A stretch of DNA of 33,534 bases, taken from the NCBI GenBank assembly GCA_035649575.1, contig DASRJH010000283.1, positions 1 through 33,534 of the forward strand, in the 5' to 3' direction. A program made the translations under genes and the position numbers. The stretch's first letter is position 1. The number at the start of each line of letters is the position of its first letter. The notes under the pieces are model-generated. The model ran no database searches and had not been told where the DNA came from. It was given only the letters and a program-made list of their open reading frames with translations. Shown here piece after piece: positions 6,746-15,890 of the stretch. The stretch comes from DASVAL01 sp035649575 (GTDB taxonomy: Bacteria; Planctomycetota; UBA1135; UBA2386).

Positions 6746-7765
6746 TCAAGGGTTGTCGAAGCGAGCCCGTTCTTCGGGGCTCGGTTCGCGCAGCGGGCGA
6801 ACGACGCGGAAGCCGATGTGCTGGCCTTCGGTCAGATACCACAGGCTCTTCGGGATCTGCGGATCGCGTTCGTTCCACGCCGGCTCCGACGAACGGCGCG
6901 CGGCCGCGCGCAACGCCGGAGCGGCATCGCGCCAACTGCCGCCGCGCGCCACGTGCGGGTAGCGCACGGGCCTGCCGCGGTCGTCGCGCGGTGGCTGGAA
7001 GTACGGGTTCTGGCGCGGCGCAGCACCGTGCACCGCGGCATAGGCATCGGCGAGGTAGTGATCCGCGACCCACTCGGCGACGTTGCCCTGCAGGTCGCAG
7101 AGCCCCCACGCGTTCGGCTTCTTCTGACCCACCTTGTGGTAGGCCTGGACCGGCGGTGCGCCGGGCTCGAGCACGCGCGCACTGTTCTGGTCGAACCACG
7201 CGACCTCCGCGAGACCAGCCATCGGATCACCGCCGCAGGCCCAGGCCGTGTCGGTGCCCGCGCGACACGCGTACTCCCATTCCGCTTCGGTCGGCAGGCG
7301 ATAGAAGCGCGTCGTCTTCTCGCTGAGCCACTTGCAGTATTGCCGCGCCGCTGCGTGCGACATGCAGATCGCCGGGTAGCCATCGCGCCCCATGTTGAAC
7401 GTCATGTCCATGTAGGCTGGCGTCGGCCGCGACACGCCGTCGGGCTGCTTGCTCTGCGGGCGTGTGGTGTCGGTGTTCCAGAGGTCGAATTGCGCCCAGG
7501 TCACTTCGCACTTCTGGATCCAGAACGGGTCGAGCTTGACCTCGATCTGCGGCCCTTCGTCCGCGGCGCGGCCCGGCTCGGTGTCGGGACTGCCCATGCG
7601 AAAGGAACCGCCCGCAATCGGGATCATCTCGAAGGTGACGTCCTCGCGGAGTTGCTGGATGTAGCCCCGGAAGTTGGGTTCGCCGGGCTTGGGATCCTGA
7701 CCACCACAGGCGGTCAGGAAGACGACGGAAGCGAGCACGGCACGCGCTGGGACGAAGTAGTGCAA
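6746..7765 (-). CDS. FGE-sulfatase-domain (SUMF1-like) lipoprotein
   Basis: 339 residues. Lipoprotein signal with lipobox VFLTAC (lipid Cys20). The formylglycine-generating-enzyme-like fold spans about residues 45-325: FEMIPIAGGSFRMGSPDTEP, then YCKWLSEKTTRFYRLPTEAE, EWEYACRAGT, LCDLQGNVAEWVADHY, HVARGGSWRDAAPALRAA and a terminal IGFRVVRPL. True FGE enzymes carry two catalytic cysteines shortly after the GGS motif; here that stretch has none, so sulfatase-activating activity is unlikely. It is better read as one of the non-canonical FGE-like domains widespread in planctomycetes (ligand binding, or other oxidations as in EgtB relatives). Operon partner of the oxidoreductase at 5430-6710; both act outside the cytoplasm. 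Confidence 0.88.
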   Translation of the reverse strand: MHYFVPARAVLASVVFLTACGGQDPKPGEPNFRGYIQQLREDVTFEMIPIAGGSFRMGSPDTEPGRAADEGPQIEVKLDPFWIQKCEVTWAQFDLWNTDTTRPQSKQPDGVSRPTPAYMDMTFNMGRDGYPAICMSHAAARQYCKWLSEKTTRFYRLPTEAEWEYACRAGTDTAWACGGDPMAGLAEVAWFDQNSARVLEPGAPPVQAYHKVGQKKPNAWGLCDLQGNVAEWVADHYLADAYAAVHGAAPRQNPYFQPPRDDRGRPVRYPHVARGGSWRDAAPALRAAARRSSEPAWNERDPQIPKSLWYLTEGQHIGFRVVRPLREPSPEERARFDNP

Positions 7766-7845
7766 GGCGCGGAGAGCTTACCCGCGCAGGGTTGTCCTCG
7801 ACTCGTCCGGAATCTTCCCGAGCTGCGCCGTTGCCGGCCGTCGAC

Positions 7846-9714
7846 TCAGCGACCGCCTAGCCGGGCCTGCAAGGACAGCGCCTGCGGATTGCCCGGTTCC
7901 CGCTCGAGCACGCGCTGCAACGCCGTGCGCGCCGACTCGTGTTGCCCCAGTCCCGCGCGCGCGGTGGCGAGTCCGAGCAAGGCCGGCACGAAGTCGGGCG
8001 CACGCTGCAGCACCGCCGAGAAATGGCCGGCCGCCGGCTCGAACTGGCCACGCAGCAGCAGCAGGTTGCCGAGTCCGATTCGGGCATCGACCTGGTCCGT
8101 TTCCAGCTGCAGCACCGCCGCATAGAGCTTCGAACGCCGTTCGACGGCATCGGCGGGCAGCGCAGCGGCCAGGCCCAGCATGCGGCCGATCGGGTGTTCG
8201 CCGCCGAGCCGCATACCGGCCTCGAAGTGCTGCTGCGCTGTGGCCTGATCGCCGCCGAGCCACAACAGCACGCCGAGGTTGATGTGGGCCTGCCGATGGG
8301 CCCCAAACTGGTCGCGGCAGCGCAGCGCCTGCTCGAACTGCTCGCGGGCACCATCGAGGTCGCCCGAGAAGTCCAACGCGTTGCCGAAGTTGGCCCGCGC
8401 CACCGCGTAGTCCGGGTTCGCGGCGATCGAAGCGCGGTAGTGTTCGAGTGCCGCGGGCAGCTCGCGGCCCTTCACGAGCTCGAACGCGAGTTCGGCCTGG
8501 CTCGCGAAGTCGTTCGGTGCAACGGCCACCAGGGCCGCCGTGCGCTCGCGCGGACTGAATTCCCGGCCGATGGAGAGAAAGCCCAGCAGCGGCACGAAGA
8601 ACAGGGCCCACCAGGCCGCATGTCGCAAGCCCGGCACGACCGAGGCCCGCAGCCCGCCCTGGATGCCGAGGTCGCTGCCGAGCGAGCTCTCGCGCGCCTT
8701 CCAGATGAAGCCATCGTAGTAGTAGTGCAGCAGCGCCGTGGTCAGGAACACACCGAGCCACACCGGATGCAGCGGGTGATCCGACGACAGACTGCGGCCA
8801 CCGAGGTCGAGCGCGCCGAACGTTGTCATCACCACGAGGAAGCCGAGTACGGCACTCCAACCGGGCCGGAACATGCGGTGAAGCCACGCAGCAACGCCTG
8901 GGCGCTTCACGCGCTGCCGGCAGGTGAGCCACGTGATCGCGTAGTACTGGACGTCGTGGAACAGCTCGTAGAGCACGTAGGCCACGAGCACGTTCGGCAG
9001 CCAGGCGTAGGCGAACCAGTAGTAGCCGATCGTCGTCGCGTGCATGAACTGCTTCTGCCAGCTCCACGGCTGCCGGCGTGCGATGGTCGTGGCCAGGTTC
9101 GCGACGTAGGCCGCTCCGACGACGACGATCGCGCCGAGCACGACGCCCTGGATCACCGCGAACTGCGCGGCATCCGGCAGCGGAATGCCCGCGTCGAGGA
9201 ACACCTTGCCAAAGATCGCCGTGGATGCCGGGTTGAGCACCACCGCGCCGACGAAGCCGGTGATCACGACGGCCTTGTCGAGCCGCGCCGTCCATGGCCG
9301 GAAGGAGCCGACCTTGATGTCGTAGATGCGCGCGAAGCCGAATGCCTGGGCCAGCCAGTGCCAGAACGCCCAGCCCGCGGTCACGAGCATCAACGCAGCA
9401 CCGTGGCCACTGCTCAACATGCCGACAGCGACGATCAGCAGCACGATCGGCGCCAGCACGAAACGGGTCTGGAACCGCGCAAACAGCTCGCGGTCGCCGT
9501 AGGTGCGCACGAAGGTCGCGAAGTAGTGGCCCGTCGCGGTCAGCAGGATGAGCTTGCTCAGCACCTCCGACCCGAGCGCGTCCTGGCCCGCCATCACGAG
9601 CGGCCAGGTCAGGAACGGCACGCCGATGATCAGCAGCAGATCGAACGACGCGGAGTGGAACCACGGCGAACGCGCGGTGGCTCTCGGTGCGGCGATGCTG
9701 GCGGCGGTGGTCAT
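7846..9714 (-). CDS. Multi-pass membrane protein with conserved-looking histidines and C-terminal TPR repeats
   Basis: 622 residues from ATG at 9714. The N-terminal ~400 residues hold about ten hydrophobic segments. Several carry His/Tyr-rich pieces near membrane borders: TATGHYFATF, GWAFWHWLAQAF, QFMHATTIGYYWFAY, LYELFHDVQYYAITW and LLHYYYDGFIWKAR. Histidines in such positions resemble ligands of membrane haem or di-iron enzymes, but no named family pattern was matched. Residues ~405-620 are TPR repeats (e.g. ALEHYRASIAANPDYAVARA, FSAVLQRAPDFVPALLGLAT), probably outside or inside facing for protein interaction. It sits 80 bases downstream of the FGE-like gene's neighbourhood on the same strand but upstream in transcription order, and is divergent from hflK. 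Function unknown. Confidence 0.8.
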   Translation of the reverse strand: MTTAASIAAPRATARSPWFHSASFDLLLIIGVPFLTWPLVMAGQDALGSEVLSKLILLTATGHYFATFVRTYGDRELFARFQTRFVLAPIVLLIVAVGMLSSGHGAALMLVTAGWAFWHWLAQAFGFARIYDIKVGSFRPWTARLDKAVVITGFVGAVVLNPASTAIFGKVFLDAGIPLPDAAQFAVIQGVVLGAIVVVGAAYVANLATTIARRQPWSWQKQFMHATTIGYYWFAYAWLPNVLVAYVLYELFHDVQYYAITWLTCRQRVKRPGVAAWLHRMFRPGWSAVLGFLVVMTTFGALDLGGRSLSSDHPLHPVWLGVFLTTALLHYYYDGFIWKARESSLGSDLGIQGGLRASVVPGLRHAAWWALFFVPLLGFLSIGREFSPRERTAALVAVAPNDFASQAELAFELVKGRELPAALEHYRASIAANPDYAVARANFGNALDFSGDLDGAREQFEQALRCRDQFGAHRQAHINLGVLLWLGGDQATAQQHFEAGMRLGGEHPIGRMLGLAAALPADAVERRSKLYAAVLQLETDQVDARIGLGNLLLLRGQFEPAAGHFSAVLQRAPDFVPALLGLATARAGLGQHESARTALQRVLEREPGNPQALSLQARLGGR

Positions 9715-9819
9715 GGCCCGCAGATCGGAAGGGCGACGAGCATACGGCCAGGCCCGGCCCTTCGCCTCGCCGGCGGCATTCGCTGGGTCGCGGGGCACTC
9801 TGTTTGTACAAGTCGGCAC

Positions 9820-10791
9820 ATGACCCGCCCAACGATCGCTTACCGACGGCCGGATTGGTCCAAGCTGCGCCGACTGCGCTGGCTCATACCGGTGTTGCTG
9901 CTGCCCTTCGTGATCTTCACGACCTACTACACGGTGCCCGCCGAATCCGTTGGCGTGGTGCTTCGCTTCGGCGGGTTCAGCTCGACGCAGGGTTCGGGCC
10001 TGCACTTCAAGCTGCCGCTCGGCATCGACGAGGTCATCCTCGTGCCGGTCCAGCGTCAACTGAAGCTCGAGTTCGGCTTCGGCACGCCCGACGCGACGAA
10101 TCCCGACCAGATCGGCGCCGACCCGAAGCGGGAGAGCAGCATGGTCACGGGCGACCTCAACGCTGCGCTCGTCGAGTGGATCGTGCAGTATCACATCGAC
10201 GACCCGCGCCTCTACCTGTTCCACGTGCGCGACCCTGGCATGACGCTGCGCGACATCAGTGAAGCGGTGATGCGCGAAGTCGTCGGCGACCGCACGGTCG
10301 ACGAAGTGATCACCGTGGGCCGCCAGGACATCGAGGTCGTGGCCGCCGCGAAGCTGCGCGAGATGGCGAAGAACTACGGGCTCGGCGTCACGATCGACCA
10401 GCTGCAGCTCAAGAACGTGAATCCGCCGACCGAGGTCAAGGAGTCGTTCAACGAAGTCAACAAGGCGCAGCAGGACCGCGAGAACATGATCAACGTCGCC
10501 AACGGCGAGTACAACAAGGCCGTGCCGAGAGCGCAGGGGGAAGCGGCGCAGAAGATCAGCGAGGCGGAGGGCTACCGGCTCAAGCGCGTCAACGAAGCAC
10601 TCGGCGACGCCGCGGCGTTCAACGCCGTGCTCGAACAGTATGTGAAGGCACCCGAGGTCACGCGGACCCGCCTCTTCCTCGAAACGATGAAGGACGTGCT
10701 GCCGGGGCTCGGCGCCAAGTGGATCGTCGACGAGAAGGTGACTCAGCTGCTGCCGATGCTGCAGGCCGGCGGCAAGGAGGCAGGCAAGTGA
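9820..10791 (+). CDS. hflK: HflK-like SPFH/prohibitin-family membrane protein
   Basis: 323 residues from ATG at 9820. One N-terminal membrane helix (about 21-40, LIPVLLLPFVIFTTYY) is followed by the SPFH domain starting VPAESVGVVLRFGGFSST and the HflK-type region DLNAALVEWIVQYHIDDP. A charged helical stretch with FNEVNKAQQDRENMIN and EAAQKISEAEGYRLKRVNEA follows, as in HflK. HflK and HflC form a large periplasm-facing cage around the FtsH protease and modulate membrane-protein degradation. Its stop overlaps the next start (GTGA), the usual hflKC arrangement. The frame is open far upstream but antisense to the gene before it. Confidence 0.9.
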   Translation: MTRPTIAYRRPDWSKLRRLRWLIPVLLLPFVIFTTYYTVPAESVGVVLRFGGFSSTQGSGLHFKLPLGIDEVILVPVQRQLKLEFGFGTPDATNPDQIGADPKRESSMVTGDLNAALVEWIVQYHIDDPRLYLFHVRDPGMTLRDISEAVMREVVGDRTVDEVITVGRQDIEVVAAAKLREMAKNYGLGVTIDQLQLKNVNPPTEVKESFNEVNKAQQDRENMINVANGEYNKAVPRAQGEAAQKISEAEGYRLKRVNEALGDAAAFNAVLEQYVKAPEVTRTRLFLETMKDVLPGLGAKWIVDEKVTQLLPMLQAGGKEAGK

Positions 10792-11735
10792 AGATCACGA
10801 CCATCCTCGTCGCGCTGATCGGCCTGTTCCTGCTGCTGTTGCTCGGCGGGGCCCTCTTCACGGTGCGCGAGACCGACACCGTGATCCTGACGCAGTTCGG
10901 CGCGCCGGTCGGCGATCCGATCACGGCGCCGGGTCTGCACTGGAGGACGCCGTTCGTGCAGGAGATCAACCGCCTCGAGAAGCGCGTGCTCGAGTTCGAC
11001 GGACAGGCGATCGAGATGCCGACGAAGGACAAGACCTTCATCGAAGTCGACACCTTCGCGCGCTGGCGCATCGGCGATCCCGCCAAGTTCTTCCTCGCGC
11101 TGAGCAACGAGCGCCGCGCGCAGTCGCGTCTCGAGGACATCATCGGCAGCGAGGTGCGGGCCGCGGTCGCGAGCCACGAGCTCATCGAGGTCATCCGCAG
11201 CGACAAGAACCGCGTGATGCCCGTCGACCTGCAGAGCCAGCGGTCGGTGGCCAGCGCGCTGCCGGCAGCCAAACGCGGGCGCCTCGAGCTCGAGAAGGAC
11301 ATCCTCGCCGCGGCGTCGCCCAAGCTCGTGCCGAACGGCATCGAGCTGCTCGACGTGCGCATCAAGCGCGTCAACTACAACGCGCGTGTACTGGGCGGCA
11401 TCTACCAGCGCATGATCAGCGAGCGCCAGCAGATCGCGCAGCGCTTCCGCAGCGAAGGCGAGGGGGAGGCCGCGCGCATCCTGGGCAGGAAGGAACGCGA
11501 CCTGCGCGAAGTCGAGTCGATCGCCTACAAGCAGGTGCAGCAGACGCGCGGCGAAGCCGACGCGGAAGCGACGCGCATCTATGCCGAGGCGTACAACAAA
11601 ACCGCTGAAGCGCGCGAGTTCTACGGTTTCATGAAAACGATGGACACCTGGCGCACCTCGCTCGGCGCGAGCACGAACCTCGTGCTCTCGACCGACAGTG
11701 ACCTGTTCCGGCTGCTCAGGAACTCGAACCGGTAG
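10788..11735 (+). CDS. hflC: HflC-like SPFH/prohibitin-family membrane protein
   Basis: 315 residues from GTG at 10788, overlapping the hflK stop by four bases. N-terminal membrane helix (about 4-24, TTILVALIGLFLLLLLGGAL), then the SPFH domain: TVRETDTVILTQFGAPVG, PGLHWRTPFVQEINRLEKR, and the conserved HflC stretch IKRVNYNARVLGGIYQRMIS. The helical tail (RGEADAEATRIYAEAYNKTA) and the EFYGFMKTMDTWR... ending are typical of HflC. Partner of HflK in the FtsH-regulating complex. A perfect inverted repeat begins at its stop codon. Confidence 0.92.
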   Translation: MKITTILVALIGLFLLLLLGGALFTVRETDTVILTQFGAPVGDPITAPGLHWRTPFVQEINRLEKRVLEFDGQAIEMPTKDKTFIEVDTFARWRIGDPAKFFLALSNERRAQSRLEDIIGSEVRAAVASHELIEVIRSDKNRVMPVDLQSQRSVASALPAAKRGRLELEKDILAAASPKLVPNGIELLDVRIKRVNYNARVLGGIYQRMISERQQIAQRFRSEGEGEAARILGRKERDLREVESIAYKQVQQTRGEADAEATRIYAEAYNKTAEAREFYGFMKTMDTWRTSLGASTNLVLSTDSDLFRLLRNSNR

Positions 11736-11752
11736 GGCGTTGCACAACGCCC
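11735..11752. terminator. Inverted repeat at the end of hflC
   Basis: GGGCGTTG (11735-11742) and CAACGCCC (11745-11752) are perfect inverted repeats separated by two bases; as RNA a 7-bp stem with a 4-base loop. It touches the hflC stop codon, so it may end the hflKC transcript. No T-run follows. Because an IS remnant starts about 60 bases later, it could instead be a trace of the element's end. Confidence 0.4.
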
Positions 11753-11813
11753 GAACGCGAGCAGCCCGTTGAACAAGGCGAGCCCGCGGCGCGATCCGCT
11801 GCGTAGAGACGGC

Positions 11814-12524
11814 ATGGCGGTAGGAAAACGCAAGCACGGCGGCAAGGGCGGGCCGCCCAGCGGTGCAGTCCCCCAACCCAGGTCCCCAGGCCACCCGTTC
11901 TACGAAGCCCTGGGCCGCGCCCTCGAAGAGGTTGGATTCGACGAGCGCGTCAACGAGCTGGTCGCGCCGTTCTACTCGGCCGCGCCGCAAGGGCGCCCGC
12001 CGATCGCGGCGGGCATCTACTTTCGCATGCTGTTCGTCGGCTACTTCGAAGGTCTCGACTCGCAGCGGGCGATCTCGTGGCGATGCAGCGACAGCTTGTC
12101 GCTGCGCCAGTTCCTCGGCCTCGGCGCGGGCGACGAGACTCCGGACCACTCGAGCCTGACGAGGATACGCAAGCGTCTGACGCCCGCGATCCACGCGAAG
12201 GTGTTCGCGTTGGCGATGCACACCGCGCGCGAGAAGGGCGCGCTGAGCAGCAAGCGGCTCGGAGTGAACAGCAAGTACGTCGAGGCCAACGCCGCGATGC
12301 GGACCATCGTGCGGCTCGATGCCGCCGACGACTGGACGAACTACCTGGCGAGGATTGCCAGGGTCGAGGTCCAGAAGACCGGCGCCGGCGATGAAGATCA
12401 GCCTGAGGATCCGGCGGCTCTGCCACAGCGTGAGGACGAACAGCCGCGCTCGGAAGGCCAGAGCACCGCGCACACCACGCCTGCTGCCCCTTCGGGCAAC
12501 CGGCAGGACGATGCCAACGCCTGA
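11814..12524 (+). pseudogene. Truncated IS1182/DUF772-type transposase
   Basis: 236 residues from ATG at 11814. The N-terminal half matches IS1182-type transposases: PFYEALGRALEEVGFDERVN, GRPPIAAGIYFRMLFVGYFE, DETPDHSSLTRIRKRL and then LGVNSKYVEANAAMRTIVR. In active members the last block reads V-D-S/A-x-x-x-EANAA with the first Asp of the DDE triad; here that residue is Asn. The rest of the catalytic domain is missing: the frame stops at 12524, 40 bases before the end of the convergent kinase gene. Just before the stop, the next frame reads PTPEWAS, similar to the EW-x-S-P block that follows in complete transposases, so a frameshift near 12510 plus deletion is likely. No second IS end was found. 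Non-functional relic. Confidence 0.75.
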
Positions 12525-12563
12525 ATGGGCGTCGATTGGTTCGTCATCGCCGCAACGCGTCGC

Positions 12564-15500
12564 TCAGCGGGCACTGCCCTGCACGTTTCGCGCGTTGCGG
12601 ATCCGGACCGTGCCATCTTCGGACGCCGACACGACCCGCGCGGGGGAGCCGCGCGCAGCCACGCCGGTCACTGGTCTGCCATGGTCACGCAGCGAGAGCA
12701 CCAACCGCCCCGTCGCGGCATCCCAGAGTCGCACGGTGTTGTCGACTGCTCCTGACACGAGCCGCGACCCATCGGGCAGGTATCTCAACGCGTTGACCGT
12801 GATGGAATGCCCCACAGCCAGGCGCGCAACCTTCTGGTCGGCCGCGAAGATCCGGATCCCGCCCTCGTGGTATCCGACCGCGAGCGCGCCGCCCTCGGGT
12901 GCAAACGCGAGCGCGAGCACCGCCTTGTTGTCGCTCGGGATCACGAGCAGGCTCTTGCCGCTCGGAACCTCGGAGACATGGACACTGCCGTCCCTCGTGC
13001 CTGCCGCGACGCGTTTGCCGTCGGCGGAGAACGTCACCGCGGTGACCGCCGCAGGGTGTTCCCACGGTGTGCCGATCGCTTCGTTTTTCTTGGTGTCCCA
13101 CAGGCGCACCTTGCGATCCTCGGAACCCGAAGCGATGGTCGTGCCGTCCGGACTCCATGCGATCGACGTCAGCGCAGCCTCGCGTTGGCCGAGCATCGCA
13201 TCGCCGAGCTTGCCAGAGGCGACATCGCAGATCCGCAGGCTCTTCTCCTCGCGGAAGGCCACCGCGAGGTGTTCGCCGTTCGGCGCGAACCGCAATGCGA
13301 CGACCGCATCCTCTCGGGGACCGCCGCTCACGACGAGCTTCTGCATGCCTGACTCTGCGTCGAGCACCTCGATGGTGCCCGGCCTGTCCGATCCGACTGC
13401 GACCAACGAGCCATCTTTGGTGATGTCGACGGCGCGCGGCAGTCCGCCGCGGCTCTCGTGGACGACATGGGCGCGGTTGCGGTCGGGGTCCCACAGCCGC
13501 ACCGTGCCATCCGCGCTGCCCGAGGCCAGGATCGACCCTTTCGCGGCGAACTGGACGTGCGTGACCGCCTGATCGTGTCCGACCAGGACCGCCAGCTGAC
13601 GACCATCGGCAGTGCTCCAGACGCGAACCGTCTTGTCGAAGGAAGCGGATGCCAGACGCGTGCCGTCGTGATCGTAGGCCAGTCCGTACACGTGACCTTC
13701 GTGGCCCGAGAGTTGGTCGCGCTTTTGGCCGTCCGCCGTGTAGCGCCAGATCGAGCCGTCCGCGAGCCCGATCGCCAGCTCACCTTCCCTCGACTTCGCC
13801 ACGGAGTGGACGGCACAAGCGGCGTCGATCTTCCGGATCTCGCGCAAGCTCGTGATGTCCCAGATCCTCACGGTGCGGTCTGCGGACCCCGAAATCAGCT
13901 GCGACCCGTCAGCGGAGAACGTGATCGCCAACACCGTGTCCAGATGATTGGGCAACCGGCCCAATTCGTGACCCGTGGGCGGATCGATGATGCAGATCGA
14001 GTGGTCGGCCGCGCCGAGCGCTACACGGTAGGGGAGAGGCGACACGGCAATCGCGTGGGTCGCCCGGGTCCGCAGATCGCGCTTGTCCGAGATGCTGCCC
14101 GCGGACGCGTTCCAGACGCGGATCCGCTCGTCCTGGCGGCCGAAGGCCGCCACGCTGAGACCGCTATCGACGAACGCGACTGCGGGAGCACGGAGCGGCC
14201 TGTCGGACGGGTCGTCCTCGAGAACCACCGCGACGCTCCTGGCGCCGAGATCGTAGACCCGAGGCGAGCCATGCGTGACGCCCGCGACGAGCCGATCGCC
14301 CGTGGCATCCATGGCGAGACCGCTGATCGGACCGGCTTGCGCGTCGAAGCATGCAATGCTGGCGTCCGCGGCCAGCGACAGGTGATTCCACTCCCACCCT
14401 CTCGAGTCTCCGACGCAATCGGCGAGGTAGCGCTTTGCCTCCGCGGTCTCGCCAGCAACGAGGCTCGCGTGGGCCGCGGTCACGTTCGCGAGGTACTCCT
14501 TCTTGCGCGCCTGTTCGAGATCGGCCACCGCCTCGTCTCGCTCCGCGCGCGTGCGATTCTGCTCCACGACGCTCGCACTGGCTTTCTCGCCCTGCTTCCA
14601 GGCAAGCGCGACGAGCCCCACGATCGCGACCAGGACGAGTCCGGCCAGAGCCGCCGAGATGCCGCGGTTGCGCCGCACCCACTTCACGAACTCGGCAACC
14701 GCGCCGGTCCTGTAGGCATGGACGACCCTGCCCTCGAGATACGCCTGCAGGTCGGCGGCCATCTGGACCATGCTCGGGTATCGGTCCGCGGGCGCACGCG
14801 CCATGGCGCGCTCGCAGATGGCGGCGAGCTCCGGAGAGACCTTGCGTTCCAGTTTGTGGATCGGGGTTGGCGGTCCCTCGAGCACGGCGCGAACCACCGC
14901 GAGCGACGATTGCGAGGCGGCCCGCGCGTATGGCCGCGTACCCGTCAGCAGCTGGTAGAGGATCGCACCGACCGAGTAGACATCGGACTGCGGGCCGATG
15001 CTCTCGATTTCACCGGCGGCCTGCTCGGGCGGCATGTAGCACGGTGTGCCCATGATCGCGCCTGCCTGCGTACGGCTCGCCGACTCCGTCAGGATGTCGC
15101 GACGCACGATGAACGCAGACGAAGTGGCCGAGTCCAGGACCTCCTGGCGCGTCGCTTCTGCATCGTGATTGTCGAGCAGGCGCGCGACACCCCAGTCCAT
15201 CGCGTAGGTCTCGCCGAACCGGCCCACCATCACGTTCTCGGGCTTGAGATCGCGATGCACGACTCCCTTCGAGTGGGCGTAGGCCATCGTTTCGCACACG
15301 CGGTGCAGCACGTTGATGGCACGCGTTAGGTTCCAGCCATCGGTGCCGTTGCGCACCTTCTGGATGACCTCGCCGAAGTTGTCGCCCTTCACGAGGCGCA
15401 TCGTGAAGTAGACGCGACCGTTCTCGTCGAGGCCGAGCTCGTGCACGGGCACCACGCCGGGATGATCGAGCTGCCCCGTGATCTGCGCCTCGCCGAGGAA

Positions 15501-15890
15501 GCGGCTCAGCCGCATGTCTGCAGTCGAACCGTCCGGGGTGCGGTCCTTGTCGGAGAGGATGACTTTCATCGCAAGGGTGCGCCGCAGGTCGGCGTCCCAT
15601 ACCTTGAGGATCGCAGCCATGCCCCCGCGCGCGATCTCCCCCTCCATGCGGTAACGACGTGCCGCGGTGTCCGTCTTGGGCGCGTCGGAGTGGTCTGCCT
15701 GCGCGTCGTGCACGCTGTGGTGCGGCGCGTCGGGCTCGGCCGACTCCGCATCGGGCGGCAGTTCCTCTCGGCTGCTTCTGCTGCGAGCAATGTACTCCGA
15801 GTAGGCCTCGGCTTCGGTCTTCGGTTTCGGTTCGTTCAGCGACATTGACTTGCGCGCAGCTACCGGAGGCGCTGCGTCAGAACGTCCCAT
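12564..15890 (-). CDS. Membrane Ser/Thr protein kinase with WD40 beta-propellers
   Basis: About 1108 residues. The start is uncertain: ATG at 15890 was chosen, ATG at 15845 is possible and TTG at 15932 keeps the frame open. Kinase domain about residues 80-390: glycine loop GEIARGGMAAILKVWD, Lys in LAMKVIL, catalytic HRDLKPENVMV (HRD about 212-214), magnesium loop written DWG instead of DFG (MDWGVARLL), and GTPCYMPPEQAAGE. One membrane helix at ~410-431 (AALAGLVLVAIVGLVALAW) is followed by a helical linker. From ~520 to the end lies a long array of WD40 repeats (e.g. ADGTVRLWDPDRN, SEDRKVRLWDTKK, VDNTVRLWDAATGR), enough for two propellers. The layout puts the kinase in the cytoplasm and the propellers across the membrane. 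Such kinase-WD40 fusions are frequent in planctomycetes; the signal sensed is not known. Confidence 0.92.
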   Translation of the reverse strand: MGRSDAAPPVAARKSMSLNEPKPKTEAEAYSEYIARSRSSREELPPDAESAEPDAPHHSVHDAQADHSDAPKTDTAARRYRMEGEIARGGMAAILKVWDADLRRTLAMKVILSDKDRTPDGSTADMRLSRFLGEAQITGQLDHPGVVPVHELGLDENGRVYFTMRLVKGDNFGEVIQKVRNGTDGWNLTRAINVLHRVCETMAYAHSKGVVHRDLKPENVMVGRFGETYAMDWGVARLLDNHDAEATRQEVLDSATSSAFIVRRDILTESASRTQAGAIMGTPCYMPPEQAAGEIESIGPQSDVYSVGAILYQLLTGTRPYARAASQSSLAVVRAVLEGPPTPIHKLERKVSPELAAICERAMARAPADRYPSMVQMAADLQAYLEGRVVHAYRTGAVAEFVKWVRRNRGISAALAGLVLVAIVGLVALAWKQGEKASASVVEQNRTRAERDEAVADLEQARKKEYLANVTAAHASLVAGETAEAKRYLADCVGDSRGWEWNHLSLAADASIACFDAQAGPISGLAMDATGDRLVAGVTHGSPRVYDLGARSVAVVLEDDPSDRPLRAPAVAFVDSGLSVAAFGRQDERIRVWNASAGSISDKRDLRTRATHAIAVSPLPYRVALGAADHSICIIDPPTGHELGRLPNHLDTVLAITFSADGSQLISGSADRTVRIWDITSLREIRKIDAACAVHSVAKSREGELAIGLADGSIWRYTADGQKRDQLSGHEGHVYGLAYDHDGTRLASASFDKTVRVWSTADGRQLAVLVGHDQAVTHVQFAAKGSILASGSADGTVRLWDPDRNRAHVVHESRGGLPRAVDITKDGSLVAVGSDRPGTIEVLDAESGMQKLVVSGGPREDAVVALRFAPNGEHLAVAFREEKSLRICDVASGKLGDAMLGQREAALTSIAWSPDGTTIASGSEDRKVRLWDTKKNEAIGTPWEHPAAVTAVTFSADGKRVAAGTRDGSVHVSEVPSGKSLLVIPSDNKAVLALAFAPEGGALAVGYHEGGIRIFAADQKVARLAVGHSITVNALRYLPDGSRLVSGAVDNTVRLWDAATGRLVLSLRDHGRPVTGVAARGSPARVVSASEDGTVRIRNARNVQGSAR

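Noticed and set aside
6746..7765. Calling this gene a sulfatase-activating formylglycine-generating enzyme
   Set aside because: The catalytic cysteine pair is missing and no sulfatase gene is in the window.
7939..9819. Very long plus-strand open frame reaching into hflK
   Set aside because: It is antisense to the membrane-TPR gene. Its translation is Arg/His/Gln-rich without motifs, as expected for the shadow of a GC-rich gene; hflK starts at 9820.
13458..15329. Long plus-strand open frame across the kinase gene
   Set aside because: Antisense shadow of the kinase-WD40 gene; no protein family features, while the minus strand has full kinase and WD40 motifs.
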